DNA of 64,000 nt from Stereocaulon alpinum. Lineage: Eukaryota; Ascomycota; Lecanoromycetes; Lecanorales; Stereocaulaceae. This document shows, in pieces, positions 34,962 through 45,314 of this stretch; position 1 is the first letter of the stretch, and the number at the start of each line of letters is the position of its first letter. The stretch lies in contig JAEUBA010000023.1 of the NCBI GenBank assembly GCA_018257865.1, forward strand, positions 62,001 to 126,000, written 5' to 3'. Both the position numbers and the translations under genes were made by a program. The notes below the pieces were generated by a model. It was not told where the DNA came from and did not search any database. It saw only the letters and a list, made by a program, of their open reading frames with translations.

Positions 34962-36674
34962 TTAATCAGCTCTTAGAGCATCTTTAACCTGTTCTCCAAG
35001 CCCACCGGTGCCCTTTGATAGCCGATCCTTCGAAGCGTTTAACGCGCCCGAGAGGCCGAATTGGTTGGGCACACCTTCGATGCGATGGGTGGAGTTGATG
35101 TTCTTTACTAGAGTGATCTGGTAGCACGTTGCGGATCCTTGACGGGAGATAATGGTAGAGTAGGCGAGGAAGAATTCCCAGATTCTGAACCATCTCTTTC
35201 CGTATTTGGCCTCGACCTTGTCTTTGTTTGCCATCCAGTTCCTGTACCATCTCCAGAGTGTTGCTGAGTAGTGTACGCCGATTGTGTCGATGCCTTTTAC
35301 TTCGAAACCAGCACCTTCGAGCTTGTCCACGAACCATCCTAATGGTGTCGACGCGTCTGCTCCTGGGAAGATGTACTTGTTCATGAATAAGCCCCATATC
35401 AGGTCCTCGTATTGCCATGACTTTCGGATGCCGGCGATCTGGAGGAAGAAGACTCCATCGTCATCGAGCATGTCGTAGACCTGCTTCAAGAAGGTAGAGA
35501 AGTACTTGACTCCAACGTGCTCTGCCATCTCCAGACAGGTTATTTTGCTGTAGCCACCAGGCTGTAGTGGGATGTCGCGGTAATCCATGCATAGGATTCT
35601 GCTCTGGCTCTCTTCGATGCCTGCTTTTCTTAGACCACTGTTGCCCCATGCTGTCTGATTCCGGCCAAGCGTGACTCCTGTTGTGTGGGCGCCGTAGTTG
35701 GTGCTGGCATATTTGGCAAGGGTACCCCAGCCGCAGCCGATGTCCAGCAGGGTTTCTCCACGCTTTAGCCCAATCTTCTCGCATACAACGCCTAATTTGT
35801 TATCTTGCAGTTGTTCAAGACTCTCCTCTTTGTTTATATCAGAGATGATGCCGGAGGTGTAGATCATGCGTGGGCCAAGAAACCATCCATAAAAATCGTC
35901 ACCGCGATCATAGTGGTCTCGTACTTGCTCCTCATCTACTTTCTTTAGCAAGGGAGTCGTAGAATCCGATCAGGATTTTACATACCTTGAGATCGAGTAT
36001 GCATGATTACTTCTGGCATCATACCCGTAAGAAAGAAGCGAAAGAGACTGATTGTGAATCTGAAGTTTGCCCAGTCATGTCGGTACTCCATGACTTCTAG
36101 AGCGTCGCCCTTGAAGTCGACTGCTCCATCGAAGTACATCTCGTGGAAAGTCTCCATCGGTATCTTGCTCTTGCCATGGTACTTCGCTCTATCTTTCTCG
36201 CTGTGAAATTGTAGATAATGCTCGACTGGCCGGCCAGGATATCGAGCTTTCTCATTCTTGCGAGGTGAGATGGTGGAAGCTAGGTACCAGAATGTTGCGA
36301 GGATTGGGATGAATGATAGTAGGGCAAAGAATAGCCATGTGAACAGTCCTCCGCCTACTGTGCGCGCGAAGTAGGCAGGGAGAGTGGCTAGTAGGGTGCC
36401 AAGGAGGAGGTTGGAGAAATTATCGCTGCTTGAGGAGTCGGCAGGTAGAGGTGCATTCTTGATGGAGGGATACTAGAGAGTCACCATTAGCCAATGCTTC
36501 AATTGTGGAGCATGGCCTATCTATTGGGCCGTTCATGAGGGTTTTATCAAGGTCACTGGGACTTACGGTAGTAGTGCGGACTCCATAGTCTTCAGGAGGA
36601 GGTACCGGAGTAGGAGCAGCTGGTGTCTCGATGAACTCGAAGTCGTCAGAGACTTCTGAACCTGATTTGGGCAT
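34962..36674 (-). CDS. Sphingolipid C9-methyltransferase
   Basis: Three exons on the minus strand (36674-36567, 36472-35986, 35938-34962; introns 94 and 47 bases) give 523 residues, the usual length for this fungal family. The N-terminus is soluble and acidic. Two adjacent membrane segments follow (LLLGTLLATLPAYF and FTWLFFALLSFIPILATFWY). The C-terminal two thirds form a cyclopropane-fatty-acid-synthase-like methyltransferase with the SAM loop LLDIGCGWGTL and downstream CLEMAEHVG. Fungal members add a methyl group at C9 of the sphingoid base of glucosylceramides, in the ER. This modification affects membrane properties and hyphal growth. The gene starts 345 bases from the divergent Zn2Cys6 regulator gene and shares an upstream region with it. 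It is probably a primary-metabolism gene and not part of the polyketide cluster. Confidence 0.92.
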
Positions 36675-37019
36675 TGTGACAGCTTTGAAAGCTTGCTACA
36701 ACAGCCAATTGAGATCAAGATGTATTATAGACAGGCTGAAACCTCCTTCCAGGGAGCTCGCCGCGACCCTTCTTAGGGATTAGCGCGGCCGAAAAGGCGG
36801 GCGGTTAGCTAAGGGAGATGTACTCGTATCGTGCAGGAGGCTGATCACCAGATCCAACCAAGGCATCAAGGATGAGGGAGGTCTCCTTCCTGCTTCCTAT
36901 GCACCATTATGTCTGTCAGTACATTCATTCGGATTGCCACGCATTGTTTTATTACGGCATGCTCTTATGCTGGCGTTTGATGCTGTGAGGCTCTCTCACA
37001 GCCATGTAGTCGTCCAAAT
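36675..37019. promoter_or_regulatory. Divergent promoter region, C9-methyltransferase and Zn2Cys6 gene
   Basis: These 345 bases separate two divergent start codons. Nothing coding is seen. It contains GC-rich segments such as GGGCGGGCGG-like runs (about 36785-36805) but no clear named site. Confidence 0.35.
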
Positions 37020-38853
37020 ATGGGCAAACGAAGCAATGGTTGCGTGACCTGCAGGAAGCGCAAGGTGAAGTGCGGTGTGTTTGGCGTCTTCTCTGCTTGC
37101 CGGGTCGAGATTGACTGATGGAAGTTAGATGAAGCTAAGCCTGAGTGCGAAAGATGCAAGAAGGCAACCTATAAATGCGCAGGCTACGATCAGCCATGGC
37201 TCGACGAAACACGTTACATCGCCCTGGCGCACCAGCGAGCTGCTGAACGAGCTGAGGAAGAACGAGGAAGTCTTGAGGCATCGATACCATCTCAGGCTGT
37301 AACGGCTCAGGGCTTTCTGCCTTTTGAGGCTGTTAATCAGCCTATGAATTTGTCGGCTTTCCAAGACGACATTTGCCGATCCTTCGTGCTCTACAAGCTC
37401 ATGTCAGGCCCGAACGTATCAAAGGCAGTTACCTGGTGGCTGAGCCCTGCGCCAAGAGTCGAAGTTCAGTCGCAAACACTGGTTTCAGCGAGCAGAGCAA
37501 TGGCCGTATCGTTCTTTGGACGTGTTCATCAACAGCCAGCGATCGTCGCTCAGGGAGAATCATTGTATGGGGTAGCTATACGCAACTTGAAGTTGGACAT
37601 AGACCATAGAGAGAAGAGGTACACTCTCGAGACACTCGGGGCAACGTTGGCACTCAACATGTACGAGGTCTGGTGCTCTCTCTTCATTCGATTTAGTGAA
37701 AACTTGCTAATGTCACATAGCTTGTGAACCTCAGAGCTGACCAGCCTGGATGGATATTACACGCTGGAGGTGTAGGCAAATTGATACAGGCTCGGGGACC
37801 TGAGAAGCACAAGCGGTACCCCGCGAAAACCATATACCTGGACGCTCGAACGTTGCTTGTGCGTCACTTCCTCAAAGTGCTATCGGGTTTTCTGACAATT
37901 CTTGCCTCTATCAGGTCGCAAACTCGTTATATGGCTGCCAAAGAACGTTTCTCGATGAACAACGTTGGAAAGATGTGCCTTGGGAGGACGACTTGTCGTC
38001 CAAAACTCCCTACGACTATCTCATCGATGTACTCTGCCACATACCATATTTCCTCGAAATTGTCGCACACAATGGTGACTCATGCACAGGTGTCATTTCA
38101 GAGCGATCAGTAAATTACAAACCCCTAGAGGAGGAGCTTGTCCAACTTCTGGGAACTTTGAAAGCCCTGCACGAGGCGTGGAGAGCCCATTGGCCCAACG
38201 CTTATTGGGCAGTCAGTCCCCGACCTTTCTCAGTGTCCGAGGGCAAAGAAACCAAGTTCCCACAGCCCCCGTATGAGACGGTACTGCAATTTACAGACAT
38301 GGCGCGGGCAAACGACTTCTGCATATTCAATATGGCTCTCATAATCGCACTTCTGCTGCTACAGGACATCGCGGAACCACAGGTCGCCCAGAATACACTG
38401 CGGACGATGTTCCCCCATCTGCCCTGCTGTTCAACTGAGTCGTTGGCGAACCTCATCGGCCGTACCGCAGAGTATCTCCTTCTTGACGAGCACGGCTCCA
38501 TCGGATACATGAATTTTACCTTTCCCGGCGCCATTGCCTACCTCGCCCTCGATAACAAGTCTCCACAAGCCAAGTATATATACGAGGTCTTCGAACTTAA
38601 TGCTAATAGCAGCGGTTTCGGCTTCGGCGAGTTCGTTCTCAACGTACCCACGCCACTAAGGACGTGGATGGCCTCATGCGTAGAACGTCATCAGCGCCAG
38701 ACTTCCTGTCCCGGCTCATATGGATCTCCGGACACTCTGGTATCAGACATTGTGACCCCGGAAAACGAGCCGTGCGCCCAATCATGCTTCGATACATGGG
38801 AGCAAGTGACACCAACCTTGCCGGTGAGGACATCCAGTGGGTTCGCGCAATGA
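37020..38853 (+). CDS. Zn2Cys6 fungal transcription factor
   Basis: Four exons (37020-37074, 37129-37667, 37721-37858, 37915-38853) give 556 residues. The first two exons together encode the binuclear zinc cluster: CVTCRKRKVKC, then CERC, then a final C after six residues, a complete C-x2-C-x6-C-x6-C-x2-C-x6-C pattern at residues 8-35. The remainder is a helical regulatory region of the type found in many fungal factors (W-x-x-VPWED near the middle). The third intron could instead start at 37877, but that would make it only 38 bases, so I prefer 37859. The protein should act in the nucleus on CGG-type half sites. It is the only regulator in the window, but two unrelated genes and 10 kb separate it from the polyketide genes. 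A regulatory link is unproven. Confidence 0.85.
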
Positions 38854-39046
38854 AATGCTGAGTGCTTGAGCATGGCCCATATTAGCATCGACTTATTGAG
38901 TCATGAAGATCCCCCTTCTATCATCTTATTTAGCGGCATAGGTATAGGATTCAGTCGGTACAAAAGTCTTAGCAGTCCGAGGCCTATCACACATGTGTGG
39001 GAAACCATAACAACAATAGATATAAGATGAAATACTATCAAATTCC

Positions 39047-39475
39047 ATGACTACGAGTGATGTGGACCCAATCCCGACACAAGTACAGCCCAATCCGTCT
39101 GTCCACCACCAACAAGCGCTACCAATGCAATGCACTACACCAGCGCACCTTTCTGGTTCTAAAAAGTCCGATCTACCTATTCGCTCCTCCCGAATCTCAT
39201 CCTCTAGCAGAACACCTGCTCCAACAACATTTCATACCCTTGATTTGCACTCACAAAGCCTTCCTTTACTCCCAACCCCGCCCTCAGTAACTCTCACATC
39301 TCTCATATCCCGCTTCCCAAGTCCCGTATCTCAGCGAGTATCATGCTCCCCGACATCCCTTTTCCAGCCATCCCCCACTCCTCACACTCACAGCTCCGCC
39401 CAAACATTTCCTACAAACACCAAAGACAGACTCCCAAACCCGCAAGCCTTCCCCATCTCACAAGCGAGCGTCTGA
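39047..39475 (+). CDS. Doubtful Ser/Pro-rich open frame
   Basis: A 142-codon frame from ATG to stop, rich in serine, proline and threonine, with no domain, no signal peptide and no splice-supported extension. A second frame through the same bases (39057-39290) is equally protein-like, so both may be chance openings in a C-rich stretch. The surrounding 38854-40141 has no other candidate. I list it only because it starts with a real ATG and is longer than chance neighbours. Confidence 0.2.
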   Translation: MTTSDVDPIPTQVQPNPSVHHQQALPMQCTTPAHLSGSKKSDLPIRSSRISSSSRTPAPTTFHTLDLHSQSLPLLPTPPSVTLTSLISRFPSPVSQRVSCSPTSLFQPSPTPHTHSSAQTFPTNTKDRLPNPQAFPISQASV

Positions 39476-40141
39476 AAATCAGCTAAACCAATTGGCTGCA
39501 ATATCTCAATTCCAGCAAAGCCCTTCGAGACCTGTCACGCCCCTTACACACCAGCACCAACCTCCACGAACTTCGCTCTAGCCGACACAAGCTCTGGATT
39601 TATAGTGGTACCCCAGAATGCACAATATAGATAGAGCCTGACTTGGGTCTCTCGTCCTCCCGTTCCTATCCTATCTATGTTCTATTATTTGTAGATATCT
39701 ATATGAATACTCATGTTATATATATGCTAAAGATGCCACCAAGTAGCTCACGGCAACTCCTTGCGACACGAGAGAGTAAGGTACTAACGATGCGCTCACC
39801 ATAGGCACCGGGCTTCCTGCATTCTCGATAGAGAGTGTGGTCGTGATGCTTGAGTCTAGGAAGACTTGAAATTTGCTAGGTTCGTTCAAGGGCTTCGAAT
39901 CGATTCAGAAGAGGGGGGTTGAACGTTTCATGTATTTTTGAAGGATACTGTACAAATACTGTAATGGGTTTGCTACTACCAAGAGCACTTCTGGGTAGCA
40001 GATGACGAAATGAAGTGGGTGTTCTAAACTCCGTGATGCGTCGTGTTCCCCATTAAGCAGGAGCATAGGGTAGGTAGGTAATGCTTTAAAAGATGCTGGC
40101 CTTTTCCCGCGGTATTCCCATCCTGGGTACATACCCCAGGA

Positions 40142-42337
40142 TTATGCCCAAGAACTGCTTCCGTTTCCGTCTTCGCTGGCCCTGCTATCCTTGCAAATAT
40201 CGTGCGTTACTAAATCCTCCAAAGACTCTTGATCCTTCGGTCGCTTTTCATCTTTGATTCTCTGCAAAATCCCAGTCTGATAAATTCCTCTATAATCTTT
40301 ATGCACGTTGGGAATCACAGCCCAAACCCTGTTCTTATGAAATGGCAGATGCTCGGCGAGTATTGCCTGTAGGATGTAGCCCGCTACGGTGCTCTTTGCT
40401 AGCGGAGGGTCGCGTAAACGACACGCAATCCGGTCGACATCTAATCCTTGATAGTACCACAGATGGTAGCCGCGCAGATCCGATGGTTTGGCGATGATTT
40501 TGCGGGTTGTGGGGAGGCTGTTCTTATAATTTGTAAGCCAGGTATTGGCTTCGACGACGTTGGGGTGGATAGGTTTGATAGAGGAAGGAGGTGCGGGATT
40601 TGAAGACGTGGAGGAGGATTCTGGCGGTTCGCGGGCGTTGGATGGGTTGTTAGTGATTCTTTTCGCCAACGGCGCGAGGGTGGTATTGTTCGGTGAGTCT
40701 TCGAGCTTTATGTTACAGAAGCCACGAGCCAACTCTTCCATTGATATGGGGAGATCGGGACTAGAGTCAACACTGGACTCTTCGACGTTCTCCGACGGTT
40801 CATAAGTTGCTACTGTTTGTCCATTCGCAAGACGGATTGGAAGATTCAGTTCCGCATGACCAGGGCGAGGCGGTGTAGGATCCAAAGCATTTCGCTTTGA
40901 TTCGAGCATGTGATAGAGTTGGAAACCAGCGTATGAGTCTGATGCAGCATCTGCGAAAATGTTAGCATAGCTAGTCTAGGATCAAGAATTGGCGAAACTT
41001 ACATTGAATCTGCTGGTAGTTCAGATCCTGGCTCCAATCGCTCGATCGCACCTCTCCTTTCCAAAGAGGAAGTTGTAGATGCTCCTGAACCTGCTGTGCG
41101 AGGTTGACCATCACCTTATTGATCTTCTTCACATCTCCGGACGAGTATTTAACCAATTTGTAAAGATGGCTGAGCTCGAAAATTCCACGAGACTCAATGT
41201 TCATGAACTTCCTCAGTCTGGTGCAGTCCCCTTTGACAGATACACCAACTTTCGATATGCTGGGAGATTCCATGATCCTCTTGAGCGTCGGAGCAACGAA
41301 ATCATCCACAGTAGTGCCATTGGGATATCGAGCGATATGAAACAAAGCTATGCGTTTCTCACTTGCCACCTGGACAAGGGCAACATTCTTCTTGACTCCA
41401 TCAGCGGCTGATGCGTTCATCTTCCACTCGATATCAAAGCCTAAGACTTCTTCATCAAGGAAGAGCTGGCATATTCGCTCGGTGGTGTCCTTGCTCTTGC
41501 AGTAGTGTACTTTGACTTTGTCTTTATCACCGTCAGGACCTTGATACAGCGTATACTGCCAGTACGCCCCGACACTGCTAGGCTCAGCATCCATAGCCTG
41601 TTGGAGTTTGGCTTTTGGAATGTGAAAACCAAGGGGAGTACAGAATGGTGCATCTTCTGGGGGAGGAGTGCTCCCAGAATCATATCCTAGCGATGATCGA
41701 CCCTTTTCAACGGTCCTAGTATCCTCGGTTCCACAGGTAGATTGCTGTATATCGAGGACAGGATAGAAGGTTCCATCCTCAACGAGACATCCGGACGTGG
41801 ACAAGTCGGGACACGCCAGTTGCTGCGATGGTTGGAAATTCAGACCACTGACTGAAGAGAGAGCCATCGTACTTTCGAACGCCCAATTCTCATCGTTGGC
41901 TTTGTTGATAGGACCTAGATGCTGCTCTGCACCAGCTCTTGGTATCGAGCCGCCTTCTGAGTTGACTTGAGCGAGCAAGACCCGGTCTTGCTCTAGAAGC
42001 CCCTTGTTGGATGTTCTGTCCACAGTCTCTTGATCCGGGACTGAATAGTCCAGAGCTTTGAAAAGCAAGCTCGACCAAGCGCTCCTCATAGCTCCGTGTA
42101 CCGATTCTCTCTTTTCGGCTTTGATTTCACTGGGGCCATGCTTGAGCTTCTCGCCCGTAAAAGAAATGCCTCGTGTCGAATTCCACGCGCGATCCTGTCG
42201 CGGTTTCGGACTGTTTGCCACTGTCAATAGGAACATCATAACTGCATCTGTAGCTGTGCTCACCTAGGCATGCTGGCGGTAGGTGTAGCTCCAGTCCCTA
42301 TCCGTATAAGTTCGCCTTGGCCTTTGTCGCTGCTCAT
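40142..42337 (-). CDS. WRN-type 3'-5' exonuclease domain protein
   Basis: Three exons on the minus strand (42337-42264, 42210-41003, 40950-40142; introns 53 and 52 bases) give 696 residues. The first 200 residues are low in structure. The middle is a DEDDy exonuclease of the WRN/RNase D class: motif I in LGFDIEWK (Asp and Glu), motif II in GVSVKGDCTRL (Asp), and motif III in YAASDSY, which is split by the second intron (tyrosine and aspartate). The domain is followed by a 230-residue tail that includes GYHLWYYQGLDVDRIACRLR and PLAKSTVAGYIL, which look like a small helical, winged-helix-like segment. No helicase is fused, as in the plant WRN-exo proteins. It should degrade DNA or RNA from the 3' end with two metal ions. 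The cellular role is not known to me. Confidence 0.88.
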
Positions 42338-42729
42338 CTTGAGAGCTGGACGCACATAGCTGCAAGAGCGGCCTCCCAGGTACAAGATGCGCCTATGTTG
42401 TGGAAGCATGGTGAGTAAACACCAACCTCCATCAGCGGTGGGTCCATTGGGCTTTGTGACTCATTGGGTGGTCCTCGTGCACCCAGTGATGTCAAGAAAG
42501 CGCGTTCAGATAGGTGCAAAGGCAAGGGGTAGGGATTTAAGGATGGATTGGTGGAGAAGAGCCATTCAGCCATTGTCGCCTAGGACGGCGTGGCTAAGCC
42601 GCTAAGGTACCTTAGCTCCCGCATTTTGATGCCAAGATTTTGGGCCCTCCCGCAACATTCAAGGTATCTAGGGTGTCTCCACGGATATTCTCTTGAATTG
42701 CCAACGAGCTGCTACCTGCCAAATTTATC
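42338..42729. promoter_or_regulatory. Divergent promoter region, exonuclease and LSM5
   Basis: The starts of two divergent genes lie 392 bases apart. A minus-strand frame (42334-42573) reads through part of it but overlaps the exonuclease start and lacks a motif. It is probably leader sequence. Confidence 0.35.
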
Positions 42730-43279
42730 ATGGCATCTCAGCTGCTGCCATTAGGTAGGTCATGGGAATGGGAACAGGGACAAACGTACTCCGATGGACT
42801 AACGGCATCTTCAGAATTGATCGACAAATGTGTTGGATCGCGGATCTGGGTAGTGATGAAGGGAGACAAGGGTGAGGAACGTTGTCCGTTCAAAAACACT
42901 AGCTGGCATTTTGTTGAATAACAAATCGAATCTTCAGAGTTTGCGGGTACCCTACTCGGTTTTGACGACTACGTCAGTATGTATTCGTCCTATGCTTAGT
43001 ATACGGCTCTAGCTAACAAGATCCCTTAGACATGGTTCTTGAGGATGTAACAGAATTGTATGTGGAGCTTCAGGAAGGTCTAGATACTCTAAAAGGCCTT
43101 TCAAGACTAAGCATGATTGTAGCGATTACAGCGGATCTAACACAAAGCTGTCAAAGATCCTACTGAACGGTAACAATATCTGCATGGTAACATCGTTTGA
43201 CAATCTTGGACAAATCCCGTTTAATGACTGTGTGTAGTTGATTCCAGGCGGCGAAGGCCCTGAAGCGGCTGCGGCATGA
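42730..43279 (+). CDS. LSM5: U6 snRNA-associated Sm-like protein LSm5
   Basis: Six short exons (42730-42754, 42815-42871, 42938-42976, 43030-43057, 43123-43186, 43238-43279) give only 84 residues. All five introns are GT-AG, 50-66 bases, and each splice restores frame and a conserved residue. The protein begins MASQLLPLELIDKCVG, continues with WVVMKGDKEFAGTLLGFD (Sm1) and ends with ILLNGNNICMLIPGG (Sm2). This is the LSm5 pattern, with the acidic-loop residues GFDDYVNMVLEDV. LSm5 is part of the nuclear Lsm2-8 ring that binds the oligo-U tail of U6 and of the cytoplasmic Lsm1-7 ring that promotes mRNA decapping and decay. It has no link to the polyketide genes. Confidence 0.95.
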
Positions 43280-43480
43280 TCTGTGGAAACTCGCCATAAA
43301 GCATTTCTACGCACAGCTTCAAAGAAAGCTCAACAGCAAAGCCTCCATCAATAAGATGTACTTCGGCCCCGATCAGCATCACGGACGTTGCCACCTGTAG
43401 TTCGCCGGTCAACTTCCTCAGACGAGCGAATATGGTTCGGAAAAGCTCTGGCTCAGACAACTAATCTAGCCTAGCTTATA

Positions 43481-44545
43481 TTACAACTTTGATGAGGTGT
43501 GAAAGAGCTTCGACAAAACGTCAATTGCATCCCTCCTGACTTCTTCAACAATCTCCTGAGCTGACTTGACTTCCTTGACCAAACCGACGCCAGAGCCGGC
43601 ATACGCCGTTAGTCTGCCATTCTCTCCCCACCCTTGGTCACCTTTTTGCATTGCCTCATTGTACAATCTTCTATTCTCTTCCGTGCTTTGGCCCTTTTGT
43701 GCGTCCCAGAAACTTTGGTTGAGAATGCCCCTTCCATTGTATCTACTAGGCCAGCCTGTTATTCCTCGCAACATATCATAAACACCCGTCCTGGCAGTAG
43801 TCGACCCACCGTCTGTCGTCCTCAAGAGATCGTCTTGGTAGCCTTTGGCGATGTTTGCTTCCTTGCTTGCTAAGAACCTCGTTCCCATTACCACCCCCTG
43901 GGCTCCAAGTGCGAGACAAGCAGCCGTTCCTCGGCCTTCGACGATACCGCCCGCTGCTATCAAGGGGATGCTGCCTAACCCTGCCTCTTCTAAGGCGTCT
44001 GCAACCTCTGGCAATAAGCTAACAACTCCAGCACCCTGAGCAAGACCGTGCCCTCCAGCATCAGCGCCTTGAACGACAAGGACGTCCGGACTGCACGTCT
44101 GAGCCACTTCGACGGCATCCGCGACAGTGCCAATCTGAATCCAGATTTTAGTCCTCGCGTTGCTCAACCTCCTGATCTCGCTCGTCCATTCGATGAGGTC
44201 TTCCGTCCGCTTGGGTGCAAAGAACCAAACGGCTGCCGGAATCTGCTCCTTCATAGCGTCCAAAGCGGTGCTTAAGTCTACACCCCAATTAATGAAGCCT
44301 ACCCCAATTGGGAGGACATCCGGATCTGATCCCTTGATGGAAGTGTTTTGCACTAGATCTTTTGCTTTTCGTAGCTCGGCTTTCAGATCACGAACATCTG
44401 TACCTGCGGCAAGAAAGCCAAAACCCCCAGCTTGGGCCACTGCAACCGCCATTGGCGCTAAAGCTATTGAGAGCATTGGAGCGTTGACTACGAGTGGGCT
44501 TCGGATCCATGGATGAATGGCGTTCATGCTTCCTAAACGGCTCAT
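43481..44545 (-). CDS. Nitronate monooxygenase family flavoprotein
   Basis: A single-exon frame of 354 residues from the ATG at 44545. The next ATG at 44527 would also serve, and a non-ATG opening lies upstream. The sequence is a TIM barrel of the NMO/2-nitropropane dioxygenase family: an N-terminal SPLVVNAPM strand, GGFGFLAAG, then QGADAGGHG in the FMN phosphate-binding and catalytic-histidine region, IPLIAAGGIVEGR and ALGAQGVVMGTRF. Members oxidise alkyl nitronates such as propionate-3-nitronate with oxygen and so detoxify nitro compounds. Some are annotated as enoyl reductases. The last 60 residues are a helical lid. It starts about 770 bases from the divergent kinase gene. Confidence 0.9.
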   Translation of the reverse strand: MSRLGSMNAIHPWIRSPLVVNAPMLSIALAPMAVAVAQAGGFGFLAAGTDVRDLKAELRKAKDLVQNTSIKGSDPDVLPIGVGFINWGVDLSTALDAMKEQIPAAVWFFAPKRTEDLIEWTSEIRRLSNARTKIWIQIGTVADAVEVAQTCSPDVLVVQGADAGGHGLAQGAGVVSLLPEVADALEEAGLGSIPLIAAGGIVEGRGTAACLALGAQGVVMGTRFLASKEANIAKGYQDDLLRTTDGGSTTARTGVYDMLRGITGWPSRYNGRGILNQSFWDAQKGQSTEENRRLYNEAMQKGDQGWGENGRLTAYAGSGVGLVKEVKSAQEIVEEVRRDAIDVLSKLFHTSSKL

Positions 44546-45314
44546 TGAGTGCAAGTGACAAAGCCAAATATGAATTTGGAGTCTTTGATCCTGCTTGACC
44601 TGTAAATCAGGGCTAACGGATGAAGACGGAATTCAGAATGTCAGGAAATCTTACCGGCGAAATTCTTCAGCAAGGACACCAATGAACCATTGTAGTAGTA
44701 AGCATCTCATCAGAAAGACTGCTGTCCTCGAATTAAGACTTTTAGTATGTTGCTAGGACACACGACGAAGAAATTAGAACGAATCACAGGCATTGTAATG
44801 GGAATTTCTGACACCCCAAGGGCCAGACTCGCTCGGCTCGGAGCCCTGCCGATCCCCGCGATACTAGATGCTTGGCACGGCTGGCTGAATTCGAGTCCCA
44901 ACGTTGCCCAGTCTTTTGTTGACAATGCTTTCGCTTTAGATAGTTCGCCCCTACTCTTCCTGCCTCAGTAATAGGGCAGAACACTGAAACACCTAATACT
45001 GTTAATCCTATCGCTTGTTGATAACCATTGTCTGAGTAGTAGCTGCTTGATCCGGCCATCTTCGCGCATATACCTCCGCTTACAGGCCTGAACGTTCGTC
45101 ATATCTTGAAAAGTGAATCCGAGATCGACTTTAGACCATGGTTTGACGATTAGGAACTACGTATGCTGAAGAGAAGATTCCATCCGCGCCTGGACCGCTG
45201 TTGAATCAAAGATCTAGAGACCTCAATTGCCGAAGTAGCCTCAATCGCCGACGCGTCCGTTCCTATCCGCTCCTTCGACTGGAGTCTCTGTCCACCTAGA
45301 GAATCGCTTCTAAT
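44546..45314. promoter_or_regulatory. Interval between nitronate monooxygenase and kinase genes
   Basis: A divergent upstream region of 769 bases. Small frames occur on both strands, including one at 44784-45059 (minus) that begins with a real ATG and could be spliced, but its product is not recognisable. Confidence 0.4.

Noticed and set aside
37877..37914. Alternative 38-base third intron in the Zn2Cys6 factor
   Set aside because: Too short for a typical fungal intron. The donor at 37859 gives 56 bases and a better continuation (ARTLLVANSLYG).
44784..45059. Small spliced minus-strand gene starting MAGSSSYYSDN
   Set aside because: Two possible introns can be drawn, but the resulting 45-90 residue product matches nothing I recognise and it sits in a divergent promoter interval.
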